DNA of 64,000 nucleotides, from positions 1 through 64,000 of the forward strand of contig CAZRTJ010000004.1 of NCBI GenBank assembly GCA_964602985.1, in the 5' to 3' direction. Of the stretch, positions 1 to 8,502 are shown one piece after another. Position 1 is the stretch's first letter; the number at the start of each line of letters is the position of its first letter. The translations under genes were made by a program, and so were the position numbers. Below the pieces are notes generated by a model that was not told the origin of the DNA, made no database searches, and was given only the letters and a program-made list of their open reading frames with translations. Source of the DNA: CAYZJB01 sp964602985. GTDB lineage: Bacteria > CLD3 > SB21.

Positions 1-6
1 GATCAG

Positions 7-40
7 CCGCGGGAAGAATTCGAGGGAATTCTTGCTGCGG
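7..40. repeat. imperfect inverted repeat near the integrase
   Basis: Nested dyad: outer arms CCGC (7-10) and GCGG (37-40), inner perfect arms AAGAATTC (14-21) and GAATTCTT (26-33), loop GAGG. No T-run follows, so it is not an obvious intrinsic terminator. It lies about 100 bp beyond the 3' end of the tyrosine recombinase, where it could be a recombination or transcription-end site; that role is inference. Confidence 0.5.
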
Positions 41-137
41 ACTCTGTCGCATAACTCCTTCACTCACGCACCGAGTTGCGGGTACAGGGAAAAAGCGGGG
101 CGATGGGCGAGGAATTGGTGTCATGCGAATTATGTGG

Positions 138-1235
138 TTATAGAGAATCATTTCCAAAATCGAGATTGTCCAATGGACTTCGTATCCGGCCCAACGTCCG
201 CTTGGTCACGTGAGTGTATATCTCCGTTGTCTTGCTATTGGCGTGACCGAGGAGCGTCTGGATGATCCGGATATCCGTCCCGCGCTCCAATAAGTGCGTG
301 GCAAAACTGTGACGCAATGTGTGCACCGTCACCGGCCGATGGATCCCGGCAGATTCCTTGGCCGACCGAAACGCCGCTTGAATACTGCGCGTGCTGTACC
401 GCCGACCGGGCATCCCTTCAAATAACCACGTCCGCGGCTGATACATGCGATAGTAATCCCGAAGTTGCTCCAACAGCCGCCCGGAAAGAAGCGAAATCCG
501 ATCCTTCTTGCCCTTGGCGCTCCGAATCCGAATCACCTCCCCGTCGGAATCGATGTCCTCAATGCGCAACGCCACGACCTCTCCTACACGCAGGCCCGCA
601 GAATAAATGAGAGACAGAATGCACCGGTGTTTCGGATTTTTCACCTGGGCCAGCAGTTCCATCACTTCACGCTCACTCATGACCTCCGGCAACCGCTTTT
701 CGGAATGAGGCCTCCGGATCGTCAAGACCAGGCGCTCGTTGCCCCGGATTTTTTCGTAGAAGAACTTGATTGCATTGATCGCCTGGTTCTGATAGGAAAT
801 GGACACTCGCTTGTCCTCGATCAGGTGCATCATGTACCGACGAATATCCTCCGGCGTGATGTCCGCAGGCATTCGGTCGGGACAAAATTCCAGGAACTCG
901 CGAAAAAGATTGCGATACGTCTTGATCGTGTGGTTGCTGTAGCGGACGACCTTCAAGCGCTCAATCAGTTCGCGGATGGCCGACTCTCGAGCGTCCGCCT
1001 GCGGATCCGGGCGGGGAATCAAAAACTTGATTTCGGCCTTGCCCTCGACGGCGCGCCGCAGCGCATCGAGATACGACTCATCCTGCGGCAAATACCAGCA
1101 CTGATGCGTTTGGCTCCACAACCGGCCGGGAATCGATCGGATACGTCCCGTCAACTCCGCATCGAATGGAAATTTCAACGCAAACCAGTTCTGACTGCGA
1201 TGAAAGAGAGTGGAGATTTCAATCGTCTTCGACAT
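138..1235 (-). CDS. tyrosine recombinase/integrase (XerC/D-like)
   Basis: Site-specific DNA recombinase of 365 aa. The C-terminal catalytic domain carries the full set R216, K241, H305-x-x-R308, H331 and the nucleophile Y340, so it should be active. Residues about 85-175 form the SAM-like core-binding domain. An extra N-terminal module of about 75 residues (pattern WF..KFPFD...IRSIPGR.W......WYLP) precedes it, longer than XerC/D (about 300 aa). The start is set at 1235 by a GAGGGG ribosome site 3 nt upstream of ATG; a longer open frame reaches 1364 but crosses the promoter at 1258-1286. No cargo genes or second att site are recognisable, so a solitary integrase or integron-like enzyme is as likely as an element edge. 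Confidence 0.93.
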   Translation of the reverse strand: MSKTIEISTLFHRSQNWFALKFPFDAELTGRIRSIPGRLWSQTHQCWYLPQDESYLDALRRAVEGKAEIKFLIPRPDPQADARESAIRELIERLKVVRYSNHTIKTYRNLFREFLEFCPDRMPADITPEDIRRYMMHLIEDKRVSISYQNQAINAIKFFYEKIRGNERLVLTIRRPHSEKRLPEVMSEREVMELLAQVKNPKHRCILSLIYSAGLRVGEVVALRIEDIDSDGEVIRIRSAKGKKDRISLLSGRLLEQLRDYYRMYQPRTWLFEGMPGRRYSTRSIQAAFRSAKESAGIHRPVTVHTLRHSFATHLLERGTDIRIIQTLLGHANSKTTEIYTHVTKRTLGRIRSPLDNLDFGNDSL

Positions 1236-1257
1236 GAGCCCCTCATTTCGACAAGAA

Positions 1258-1286
1258 AAAGTAAAGCAACATCTGCAACCTGTCAA
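1258..1286 (-). promoter_or_regulatory. sigma-70 promoter of the integrase
   Basis: On the minus strand, -35 TTGACA (1281-1286), 17-nt spacer, -10 TACTTT (1258-1263). Transcription would begin about 15 nt before the ATG at 1235, which excludes the longer N-terminal reading. Confidence 0.7.
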
Positions 1287-1288
1287 TA

Positions 1289-1308
1289 GAAAACTGACGA
1301 AAACTGAC
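1289..1308. repeat. tandem 10-bp direct repeat upstream of integrase -35
   Basis: GAAAACTGAC occurs twice back to back (1289-1298, 1299-1308), ending 2 bp upstream of the -35 hexamer of the integrase promoter. The position suits an operator or an accessory recombinase-binding site; which one is not shown by sequence. Confidence 0.6.
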
Positions 1309-1429
1309 CGACAGTCCGGATACGTCCAGGAAGTCGCAAGGAATACAGACTGGAAGAGGACCACTCACAGTCTTGCGTTTCGGGTAAGATCTTTGGAACT
1401 TCAGCTACAATTTGTAACGATCTCGCTGT

Positions 1430-1825
1430 ATGAAATCCGTTCGGGTCCTGCTCTTCCTCTTCCTCGCCTCCTGCGCCGCCCCCAGGGAATCGCACCGCAC
1501 CGCCGAACAAATCACTTCGACATGGCTGAAGAGCGAAATTATCGACAAAGGACAGCCTGTCCGTATAGTTTATCTGGAATCGGATCTCACGTTCGAGCGA
1601 ACAGGGCACCTGCTGCCGAGTCGGCAACCGGACCACGTGGTGTTGCAATACCAGGATCGCGATCTCGCAAAAATCGTGATGGAGGAGATAGCCATCGCGG
1701 GCATTCAAGACATCTGGCTGATCGGCGCCTCGTCGTACGACAATCGAATGCGGGATCGCTGGATCCGTTACGGCGGGCTCACCGTCGTATTTCTGATTTA
1801 TCTGACTTTCTATTTTTCCGATTGA
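1430..1825 (+). CDS. small lipoprotein with C-terminal membrane segment
   Basis: 131-aa protein of unknown function. The N-terminus is a lipoprotein signal (MKSVRVLLFLFLASC, lipobox LASC with Cys15). A second hydrophobic stretch lies at the very C-terminus (about 114-130), so the protein may be anchored at both ends. The middle is mixed polar sequence without a motif I recognise. The stop is 8 nt before the TfoX-like gene, so the two are probably cotranscribed. Confidence 0.7.
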   Translation: MKSVRVLLFLFLASCAAPRESHRTAEQITSTWLKSEIIDKGQPVRIVYLESDLTFERTGHLLPSRQPDHVVLQYQDRDLAKIVMEEIAIAGIQDIWLIGASSYDNRMRDRWIRYGGLTVVFLIYLTFYFSD

Positions 1826-1833
1826 GGTGTATC

Positions 1834-2211
1834 ATGGCCTATGACGAAGCTCTCGCTGAGCGCGTGCGGCGGTTACTCCCGCGAGCCACCCGCGAAAAGA
1901 AAATGATGGGAGGATTGACCTTTATGGTCAAAGGCAAAATGTGCATCGGGATTCTCGGAGAGGATATCATGTGCCGGATCGATCCGGAGGTTTATGATGA
2001 TGCGCTGAGCCGCAGAGGATGTCGTCCGATGGATTTTACAGGCCGTCCGATGAAAGGATTTGTCTTCGTCGACGCCGGCGGTACGGCGACCGATCCGGAT
2101 CTGAAATCGTGGGTGGACCTCGCCCTTGCGTACAATGCAAAAGCCAAATCGTCCAGGAAGAAACGCACAAAATCGGTCAGGAAAAAACCAGCCGGTCGGA
2201 GACGCGAATGA
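1834..2211 (+). CDS. TfoX N-terminal domain protein
   Basis: 125-aa protein matching the TfoX_N family: LLP.....EKKMMGGLTFMV.GKMCIGI, then MCRIDPE, then FTGRPMKGFVFVD. This domain is found alone in many bacteria and its biochemical role is unresolved, so a competence function should not be assumed. The last 20 residues are a Lys/Arg-rich tail that may contact nucleic acid. The ATG follows GAGGTGT. No full-length TfoX C-terminal domain is present. Confidence 0.85.
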   Translation: MAYDEALAERVRRLLPRATREKKMMGGLTFMVKGKMCIGILGEDIMCRIDPEVYDDALSRRGCRPMDFTGRPMKGFVFVDAGGTATDPDLKSWVDLALAYNAKAKSSRKKRTKSVRKKPAGRRRE

Positions 2212-2248
2212 ACCGGCTCATGCTGAGCGAAGTCTCAGCTGCAGTCGA

Positions 2249-2896
2249 CTACCCCTCCATCATGCGCCAGCCGTAATGCCGCGCCCAGTGATGCAGGTCT
2301 CCGTCGGGGGTGACGGCGACCGCCTCACGCACGCGCGAGAGGAGGAAGAGATCGGCCCCTTCGTTCCCATACGCCACGGCTTCGGAGAGATCGCTTTGCT
2401 GGGCGAGACAGTATCGCTCGGCGAGGATGGCCTTGCGCTTGCCGTAGGGATGCAGATCCGTGAGTTGTCCGGTGTATCGTCCGTCCGCGACTCCGATCCT
2501 CGACGCGATGACGTCATCGGCGCCGACTTCGCGGGCCATCCACCGAACCAGCGTCTCCAGTGCGCCACTCAGAATCACGATGCGATACCCCTCAGTCTTT
2601 TTTTTGGAAATTTCGTCCCGGACCGAGGGTCGAATGTCCGCACGGATCACCGCGTCGAAACACTCACGTGCGCATTCCGCTACGGTGCTTTCGGCGAGTC
2701 CTGCCAGATACAACTTGTTGGTTTTGAAACCGGTCTGAAAGATCGCGATCGGATGACGCACGATAAAAGACAACACCGACACGACCAGCCGTCCGGTGCC
2801 GAGAATTTTTTTTCGCATCATCCAGCGGATGAGCTGACGATCAGCAGAGTGCCGCGTGATCGTCCCGTCCATGTCAAAAAAGGCGATTCGGGTCAT
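2249..2896 (-). CDS. HAD-superfamily phosphatase (subfamily IB)
   Basis: 215-aa cytosolic phosphatase-type protein. Motif I is FFDMDGT (D8 and D10 catalytic pair), motif II is ILSGA, and the motif III/IV region reads GNEGADLFLL. A basic hydrophobic stretch near residues 35-55 resembles the cap of PSPase/HAD-IB hydrolases that act on serine phosphate or lipid-linked phosphates. It is the last gene of a four-gene operon whose first two genes encode CDP-alcohol phosphotransferases, so dephosphorylation of a phosphatidyl-alcohol phosphate is a plausible role (inference). Starts 4 nt after the stop of the DUF3047 gene. Confidence 0.85.
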   Translation of the reverse strand: MTRIAFFDMDGTITRHSADRQLIRWMMRKKILGTGRLVVSVLSFIVRHPIAIFQTGFKTNKLYLAGLAESTVAECARECFDAVIRADIRPSVRDEISKKKTEGYRIVILSGALETLVRWMAREVGADDVIASRIGVADGRYTGQLTDLHPYGKRKAILAERYCLAQQSDLSEAVAYGNEGADLFLLSRVREAVAVTPDGDLHHWARHYGWRMMEG

Positions 2897-2900
2897 TCGG

Positions 2901-3623
2901 TTATTCGCACGAACCTTTGCATGCTTTCAGCGCGAGGATGTCGTCGTAGTCTGCGACCGCGCGCGAACGGGTGCCGTCCGCATCGGTGCGGATCGCGATG
3001 CCGACCACTTCGTCGGGAGGATATTCGCCAAAGACTTTCTTGTAATGCTCGTAGATATTGATTGTCTCGTTCACCCATTTGCCTTTTTGGGTCATGCCGG
3101 ACTGCAGGACGGTTTGCGTCGCGCGACCCGTCCCTTCACGCGCAAACGTCTCGCACTCGGGCAGGACATTGCTCCAGATGTATTTGATGCTTCGCGGAAT
3201 ACCGAAGAAATTGACATAATACGTGATGTAGATCGATGCCGGACTGTCGCCTTTGCCTTTGAGTTTTTCATTCGCGCCGACCGGAAAGTCATGGACACGC
3301 CATCGCCACGTCAGACACGGATACTTCTTGATGTTCCATTTCTTGTCGCTGACGATCGTGATCGCCTGGCCCGTATCTTCCACGCGGAGAAACTTATTGC
3401 CGTTTTCGTCGAGGATTTTGTACGGCACCGCACCGGCCCTGGCTTCAGAAAATTTCTTCACGTCCGTGCCGTCGAGCCAGCCCCAGCCTTTGGGATAATC
3501 GCCGACGGCCGAGGAATTGAAATTTTCGACGAGGATGGAATCATACTCCTCCTCCCGCATGGCGGCCAACACAAAAACAGAACACACAAAGACAAGAACA
3601 GTCGGCAAAATTCTACGCAACAT
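2901..3623 (-). CDS. DUF3047 secreted protein
   Basis: 240-aa exported protein with an N-terminal signal sequence (MLRRILPTVLVFVCSVFVLAA). The body matches the DUF3047 pattern: an early VENFNSS....YPKGWGW segment, a W.W motif (LTWRWRV), YITYYV...FFGIPRSIKYIWSN, and a terminal IRTDADGTRSRAVADYDDI block. The fold is probably a periplasmic beta-sandwich; function is unknown. ATG at 3623 follows GGAGGG with good spacing; the open frame extends further upstream but into the preceding gene. Position between a CDP-alcohol phosphotransferase and a HAD phosphatase suggests an envelope-lipid role. Confidence 0.85.
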   Translation of the reverse strand: MLRRILPTVLVFVCSVFVLAAMREEEYDSILVENFNSSAVGDYPKGWGWLDGTDVKKFSEARAGAVPYKILDENGNKFLRVEDTGQAITIVSDKKWNIKKYPCLTWRWRVHDFPVGANEKLKGKGDSPASIYITYYVNFFGIPRSIKYIWSNVLPECETFAREGTGRATQTVLQSGMTQKGKWVNETINIYEHYKKVFGEYPPDEVVGIAIRTDADGTRSRAVADYDDILALKACKGSCE

Positions 3624-3631
3624 AGACCCTC

Positions 3632-5029
3632 CTACGATGGCATGGTGATTTTTTCGAGCTTCCCCCTCGCACTCAGCCGACGAATGCCGATCAGACACAC
3701 GATTCCGAAAACGACCACATACGAGCAGAGCATCCAGAAAATAATTTCCTTCGAACCAAAGAATGACATGACCGTCACATAAAACGTCCGGATGTCGCCT
3801 TTGAGGATCGGCTGCCACTTGTCCATGGACTTCGCTTTGGCCGGATCGAGCGAGTCGATGTAGTCGCGATTCATCATCTGCAGGCTGACGTACCCGAAAC
3901 GCCTCATCCAGATTTGCTGTGCGACAGTCATCCCGAGACCCCATGCCACCGCAGCAAGCCAGGCCCAGCCATACAGAGGCAGGCCATGCAGAAACGTGAG
4001 CACGTACGCCAGAATGAAGAATGGAAGATAAAATCGAACGTCGTCGACAAACATGTCGAATCGCGCGCCGGCCTCCGACTCGTAATTACGGATCCGGGCA
4101 GTCTCGCCGTCGCATCGATCAAGGATGCCCGCCGCAAATTGCCACAATAGCGCAAACGATATCATGGCGGCGTAGGAGTCGATCAGAAGCAGAGAAGAGG
4201 ACACGACGAAGAGGACGACCTGCGTGACGCTGATCGCGTTGGGCGGGACCTGTCTCTGCGACAGCCACAGGGACAAGGGCCGCGAGAGCTTCGAGTTGAC
4301 CTTTTTTGAAAATTCGCCGCTGATTTCCTTGAATGCGACTTTCCAGAAATAATTTCGCAGCGTTTCGGTCGAAGCGCCTTCCTCCACGGGCAGCCACCAC
4401 GCATTGGTGATCCACTGCGGCCTGAGGCTTCCGGCGCGGATCAACTGATCGGCGAGGTCGCGGACGTCCGTAAACGTTGGCGGCAGGTCCCCGCTCGTCA
4501 GGCTCAGCGCCCCGCACGATACGTGCCGCGCATCGTCCGCGACGATGCATCCGTCGGACACACCCACGCGCCGAAACGCCACCGGGCTCCGAAAAATGAT
4601 TTTGAATTTCTCGCGCAGGTCTCCCGCAAAGTCAAACGACGAGCCGTTCCATGTGGCGCCTCCGTATACGGCGAGCGAGGTCGTATTGGCCGAGCGCATC
4701 GGCTCGAGCAGCGTAGGATGCCAGATGGCGTCCGTTTGCAGAAAGAGGAATCGCGTATCCCACGCTCCGGCGACAGCGGCAACCGTGGAGCGCAGATCGG
4801 ATTCGATCTCGCGAATCTGCCACCCGACCGAGATCCGCGACGGTCGCACATTGGCGATCAGACGCGTCACACGGTCCTTCGATCCCGGTTCGCACAAGAT
4901 GACCACATTCCGCAGACCCGCCTTGGAAAGTGCGATCAACGTTCGGCCGATGAGATTTTCGCCTCCGATGATACGACCGGGATCTTTGGAATTGTGAAAA
5001 AGGACGATCGCGTTTTCCGTCAACGTCAT
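3632..5029 (-). CDS. nucleotidyltransferase-like/CDP-alcohol phosphotransferase fusion
   Basis: 465-aa two-domain protein. Residues about 5-225 look like a GT-A/nucleotidyltransferase Rossmann fold (GGENLIGRTLIALSKAGL, then FLFLQTDAIW), but the usual LAAGxGxR signature is absent. Residues about 250-455 are a multi-pass CDP-alcohol phosphotransferase with the complete motif D304, D307, G308, A311, R312, G321, D325, D329. The architecture recalls the IPCT-DIPPS enzymes that make CDP-inositol and condense it with inositol phosphate. Whether this N-terminal domain is catalytic is open. Followed after 8 nt by the DUF3047 gene and preceded by a second CDP-alcohol phosphotransferase. Confidence 0.88.
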   Translation of the reverse strand: MTLTENAIVLFHNSKDPGRIIGGENLIGRTLIALSKAGLRNVVILCEPGSKDRVTRLIANVRPSRISVGWQIREIESDLRSTVAAVAGAWDTRFLFLQTDAIWHPTLLEPMRSANTTSLAVYGGATWNGSSFDFAGDLREKFKIIFRSPVAFRRVGVSDGCIVADDARHVSCGALSLTSGDLPPTFTDVRDLADQLIRAGSLRPQWITNAWWLPVEEGASTETLRNYFWKVAFKEISGEFSKKVNSKLSRPLSLWLSQRQVPPNAISVTQVVLFVVSSSLLLIDSYAAMISFALLWQFAAGILDRCDGETARIRNYESEAGARFDMFVDDVRFYLPFFILAYVLTFLHGLPLYGWAWLAAVAWGLGMTVAQQIWMRRFGYVSLQMMNRDYIDSLDPAKAKSMDKWQPILKGDIRTFYVTVMSFFGSKEIIFWMLCSYVVVFGIVCLIGIRRLSARGKLEKITMPS

Positions 5030-5036
5030 TCTCCCA

Positions 5037-5696
5037 TTACGCGGTTGGTTTGGCGGCGGCCTTGCGGATAAAAGGAATGCCCTCGATGAAAACGGGGATG
5101 CCGCGAATCAGGTTGACCGCCGTCATGGTGATGGCGAGGACGATTCCGCCCTGATGCGTGTAGTAGCTGATCCACGGGTATTCGGTCAGATTCGCGTCGC
5201 GTAAGTGGGAGTCGATCAGCAGCACGAGCGTCAGATAGGGGAATGCCGTAGCCTTGCTCAGCCCGGAAATCGCCCGCATGAATCGACTGGACACCAGGAA
5301 TTTTCCGATCGCCGATGTGTTCATCGAATTCTGGCCGATGGCCGCCTTGCCGGCCGCGAGCGCCTGACTGCGAATCGCATCGACGATGAATCCGCGACTG
5401 ATGACGATCACCGGGATCCACATCGGGATCACGTCGAGGTCCGCAAAGACGACCAAAAAAACATTTTCCACGATCCGGTCGCCCGTGATGTCGAGAATTC
5501 CGCCGAACTGCGTGACCTCATTGCGCCGCCGTGCGACAACCCCGTCCAATCCGTCGAGAACGATGATGAGTATCGACAACCCGCCCGCAATCGTCAGCCA
5601 TAGAATTTCCTGCGTGTAAATCATGACGACCGCGATGTACAGGACAATAATTCGCGAAATCGTGATCATATTGGCAAGACTGAGAATTCTAAACAT
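5037..5696 (-). CDS. CDP-alcohol phosphatidyltransferase family protein (PgsA-like)
   Basis: 219-aa inner-membrane enzyme that would transfer a phosphatidyl group from CDP-diacylglycerol to an alcohol acceptor. The signature is intact: D48, D51, G52, A55, R56, G65, D69, D73, in the second membrane segment. Acceptor identity (glycerol-3-P, inositol-P or other) cannot be read from sequence. I start it at 5696 because a promoter at 5780-5808 would initiate downstream of the alternative upstream start at 5822. First gene of the operon; the fusion gene begins 7 nt after its stop. Confidence 0.88.
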   Translation of the reverse strand: MFRILSLANMITISRIIVLYIAVVMIYTQEILWLTIAGGLSILIIVLDGLDGVVARRRNEVTQFGGILDITGDRIVENVFLVVFADLDVIPMWIPVIVISRGFIVDAIRSQALAAGKAAIGQNSMNTSAIGKFLVSSRFMRAISGLSKATAFPYLTLVLLIDSHLRDANLTEYPWISYYTHQGGIVLAITMTAVNLIRGIPVFIEGIPFIRKAAAKPTA

Positions 5697-6067
5697 CAGA
5701 TCGACTCCGGAAAAAGTTGAATGGCCTTCATCGGGCAGGGCAGATCGGCATGTCTCACGAATCGCTGTAAACGGTCGTAAAATTACACAAACTCTTTGGT
5801 AATCACAAACTGAATGTTGCACTGTGCGCTCCCGATACAGTCCATGGCAAATCTGTCGAGCGCTCGTTCCTCCTGCATCTACCGTGCCAGCGTTAGCGGA
5901 AATGCCAAACTCCTTACAATTCGGAATTTACCAGTCGGGCAAAAATCAGGAAGTGTAGCAAAATCGCACAGAAAGCCGATCCCATGAAGTTGCGCAGGAT
6001 GTTCTTCGATCTTCGGCGATTTGTAAAAAACCATTCCCACCTGATTCGAATCCTCCTACATTGGAGT
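5697..6067. other. divergent intergenic region
   Basis: About 370 bp between the minus-strand phospholipid operon and the plus-strand peptidase. It holds the operon promoter (5780-5808). The peptidase frame is open from an ATG at 5984, so part of this region could be coding if the longer start is used. No other gene or RNA is recognised. Confidence 0.5.
5780..5808 (-). promoter_or_regulatory. sigma-70 promoter of the CDP-alcohol transferase operon
   Basis: Minus strand: -35 TTGTGA (5803-5808), 17-nt spacer, -10 TAATTT (5780-5785). Placed about 85 nt before the chosen ATG at 5696. Confidence 0.55.
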
Positions 6068-7678
6068 ATGCATGTCACAAGGAGCTTTGTTTTCTTCTTC
6101 CTGCTGGGGGCGACCGCGTTCGTGCACGGTCAGACCGCTTCGGAAATCCGGCGTCATTGGGAGGCGCTGGCACACGACTCCACGATGGGGCGAGGCGCGG
6201 GCACGGTCGGCGAAAACCGGGCGGCGGGGTACATTGCTTCGCAACTGCAAGCGAGCGGTGTCCGGACATTGCCGTCGATGCGCTCGTACGTCCAGTCCGT
6301 GCCGATGCACGCGTCTGCGACGCTCCCTTCTTCTCGTCTGAAGCTGGAGGATGCCGACACGACCGTGCAGTTCGAATACCTGCGCGACTATGTGATGCTC
6401 TCCACAGGAGCGCAAACGTACATTCCTCAACCGACCCCGCTTGTGTTTGTCGGATTCGGCATCGTCGCGCCGGAATACGACCACAACGATTACCAGGGTG
6501 TAGAGGTCAAAGGCAAGATCGCCGTGATATTGGACGGTGAGCCTGCGTCCACAGCCGATCAGTATTTTGACGGATCGCGGCCGACCGTGCATTCGTTTCA
6601 CGCGACGAAGCGCAAGACCGCTCTTGCGCGGGGAGCCCGGGGCTCGATCATCCTTTCGTGGAGTCCCACCGTGGGCACGCGTAATTGGCGCACCACGATA
6701 CAGGAATATCTGCACGAAGATGTGTCTCTGAATTACGAACCCGCCGGCCACTTCAGCGTGCTGATGAACGCCAATGCCGCACGGGTTTTGTTTGGCGACG
6801 GAGAGGCCTCGCTCAGGGACATCCTGCTCAATGCCGCATCGGGCTCGGTTTCTTCCTTTGACCTCGCGGGCCGGATTTCGTTTCATGGCGAATTTTCGGA
6901 ACGGGATTTTCTATCACAAAATGTGATTGGCATGGTCGAAGGTTCGCAGATGCGAGACAGCTACGTACTGGTGACGGCGCATTACGATCATCTGGGGATC
7001 GGGCCGGTCGTCGACGGCGACTCCATTTACAACGGCGCATTCGATAACGCCATCGGCGTCGCGACGGTGCTGGCATTGGCCAGAGAGATTGCCAAACACC
7101 CTCTGCGCCGCTCCGTGATATTTCTATTTCCGACCGGCGAGGAAAAGGGCCTTTTGGGATCGCTGTATTACTGCGATCACGCTCCGGTTCCCCTTTATCG
7201 GACCGCGTTTGCGGTCAATGTCGATGGCGTCAGCGTTTTCGAGCGGGTTCGTAGTGTCTTTGCGATCGGAGCGGAGTGGTCGGACCTGGAAGCGCGGATA
7301 GAAAACATTCTTCGTGCGAAAAATATTCGCGTAGCCGCCGGCCAGGCAGATCATTCGTATGCCGAAGCGTTCTATCGATCGGACCAGTACGCATTTGCGC
7401 AGGCGGGCATCCCGTCGGTTCTCATGATGGAAGGACCCGACTACGAGCGTTCGACCCGAGAAGAGGGAGCGGAGAGACAACGTCTGTGGTATGAGACGTT
7501 CTACCACTCTCCCCGGGACGACACGCGACAAGTCATCGATGCGGACGCGCTGGAGCAGTACACGGACCTGCTGCAGCATGTGATCCGATCGCTCGGTGAT
7601 GATCCACGAGAAGTTCAATGGAAACCCGGAGTGTCGTACCTTCGCACTCGTCTGCAAACCGCCGCGGAACAACGATGA
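6068..7678 (+). CDS. secreted M28-family zinc metallopeptidase
   Basis: 536-aa exported aminopeptidase-type enzyme. Signal peptide MHVTRSFVFFFLLGATAFVHG, then a PA-like insert (about residues 100-260) and a C-terminal M28 domain. Metal and catalytic residues are visible in HYDHLG, NGAFDNAIG, FPTGEEKGLLGS, VNVDGVS and FYHSPRDD, so both zinc sites look complete. An in-frame ATG at 5984 would add a basic 28-residue N-extension; 6068 gives a normal signal peptide, although the GGAG before it sits too close. Its stop overlaps the ATG of the PstS-like gene (ATGA), indicating translational coupling. Confidence 0.9.
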   Translation: MHVTRSFVFFFLLGATAFVHGQTASEIRRHWEALAHDSTMGRGAGTVGENRAAGYIASQLQASGVRTLPSMRSYVQSVPMHASATLPSSRLKLEDADTTVQFEYLRDYVMLSTGAQTYIPQPTPLVFVGFGIVAPEYDHNDYQGVEVKGKIAVILDGEPASTADQYFDGSRPTVHSFHATKRKTALARGARGSIILSWSPTVGTRNWRTTIQEYLHEDVSLNYEPAGHFSVLMNANAARVLFGDGEASLRDILLNAASGSVSSFDLAGRISFHGEFSERDFLSQNVIGMVEGSQMRDSYVLVTAHYDHLGIGPVVDGDSIYNGAFDNAIGVATVLALAREIAKHPLRRSVIFLFPTGEEKGLLGSLYYCDHAPVPLYRTAFAVNVDGVSVFERVRSVFAIGAEWSDLEARIENILRAKNIRVAAGQADHSYAEAFYRSDQYAFAQAGIPSVLMMEGPDYERSTREEGAERQRLWYETFYHSPRDDTRQVIDADALEQYTDLLQHVIRSLGDDPREVQWKPGVSYLRTRLQTAAEQR

Positions 7679-8502
7679 GAGGATTTTTCCTGCTCCTGTT
7701 CTGCGGTTGTAGTTCCGTCATGCGGACTCCATCCGTGTCGGTTGTTCGCCTCGTCGGGTCGGACACGATGTTGTATTTGTCCCAATGTTGGGCGGAGAGA
7801 TTCATGGTCTCGCGTACGGACTCGCGCATCGTCGTGCAGATCGAAGGCGGAGGCAGTTCCCGCGGAATTCAGTTATTCATCGAGGGGAAGTCCGACATTT
7901 GCGCTTCGTCCCGGCCGCTTTCGTCCGGCGAAGTGCAGCAGCTGGCAACACGCTACGGGTCGGTCGGCTTGGCTCACCGCGTGGGTCTGGATGCGCTCAG
8001 CGTGTTTGTCCATCCGTCCAACCCAGTGACGGATCTGACGCTGGATCAGATCGGCCGGATTTTCAAGGGCGACATCCAGAACTGGAAGGACGTCGGAGGA
8101 CCGTCCGCTCCGATCCGAGTGATGAGCCGTAACACGACCTCCGGGACGTATTTCTATTTTCGAGATCACGTTTTGGAGGGCGCCCCGTATTCCGTGCGGG
8201 CCGAGCAAGTGGCCACGACCGAAGAGTTGATCCAACGGATCGCGGACGACTCGCTGGCAATTGGATACGGGGGGTGGGGTTACGGAAATGAACGAGTGCG
8301 TTCGGTGAAGGTGAACGGAATCGCGGCGACAGAAGAGAACGTGCGCAGAGACCAATATCCGATCCGGCGATACCTCGTGTTTTATACCCTCCAATTTCCA
8401 AGCGGAGCCGTCAAGCAATTTATCGATTGGGTCGTGTCCGAGCAGGGGCAGTCCTGCGTGCGCGACGTCGGTTTTATTCCGCTTTTTCATTCCGACCGAT
8501 AA
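7675..8502 (+). CDS. PstS-like phosphate-binding lipoprotein
   Basis: 275-aa periplasmic solute-binding protein of the PBP2 phosphate family. N-terminus MRGFFLLLFCGCSS fits a short lipoprotein signal. Family motifs include LVGSDTM near the start, GGGSSRGI, the SRPLSSGE loop, NPVTDLTLDQIGRIFKGDIQNW and SRNTTSGTYFYF. In PstS these loops bind phosphate. No pstCAB or phoU genes are adjacent; the protein sits between a secreted peptidase and a TonB receptor. A scavenging role for phosphate or another oxyanion is inferred. Confidence 0.88.
   Translation: MRGFFLLLFCGCSSVMRTPSVSVVRLVGSDTMLYLSQCWAERFMVSRTDSRIVVQIEGGGSSRGIQLFIEGKSDICASSRPLSSGEVQQLATRYGSVGLAHRVGLDALSVFVHPSNPVTDLTLDQIGRIFKGDIQNWKDVGGPSAPIRVMSRNTTSGTYFYFRDHVLEGAPYSVRAEQVATTEELIQRIADDSLAIGYGGWGYGNERVRSVKVNGIAATEENVRRDQYPIRRYLVFYTLQFPSGAVKQFIDWVVSEQGQSCVRDVGFIPLFHSDR

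Noticed and set aside
465..1289. Long open frame antisense to the integrase
   Set aside because: Mirrors the codon structure of the integrase; no ribosome site and no recognisable domain.
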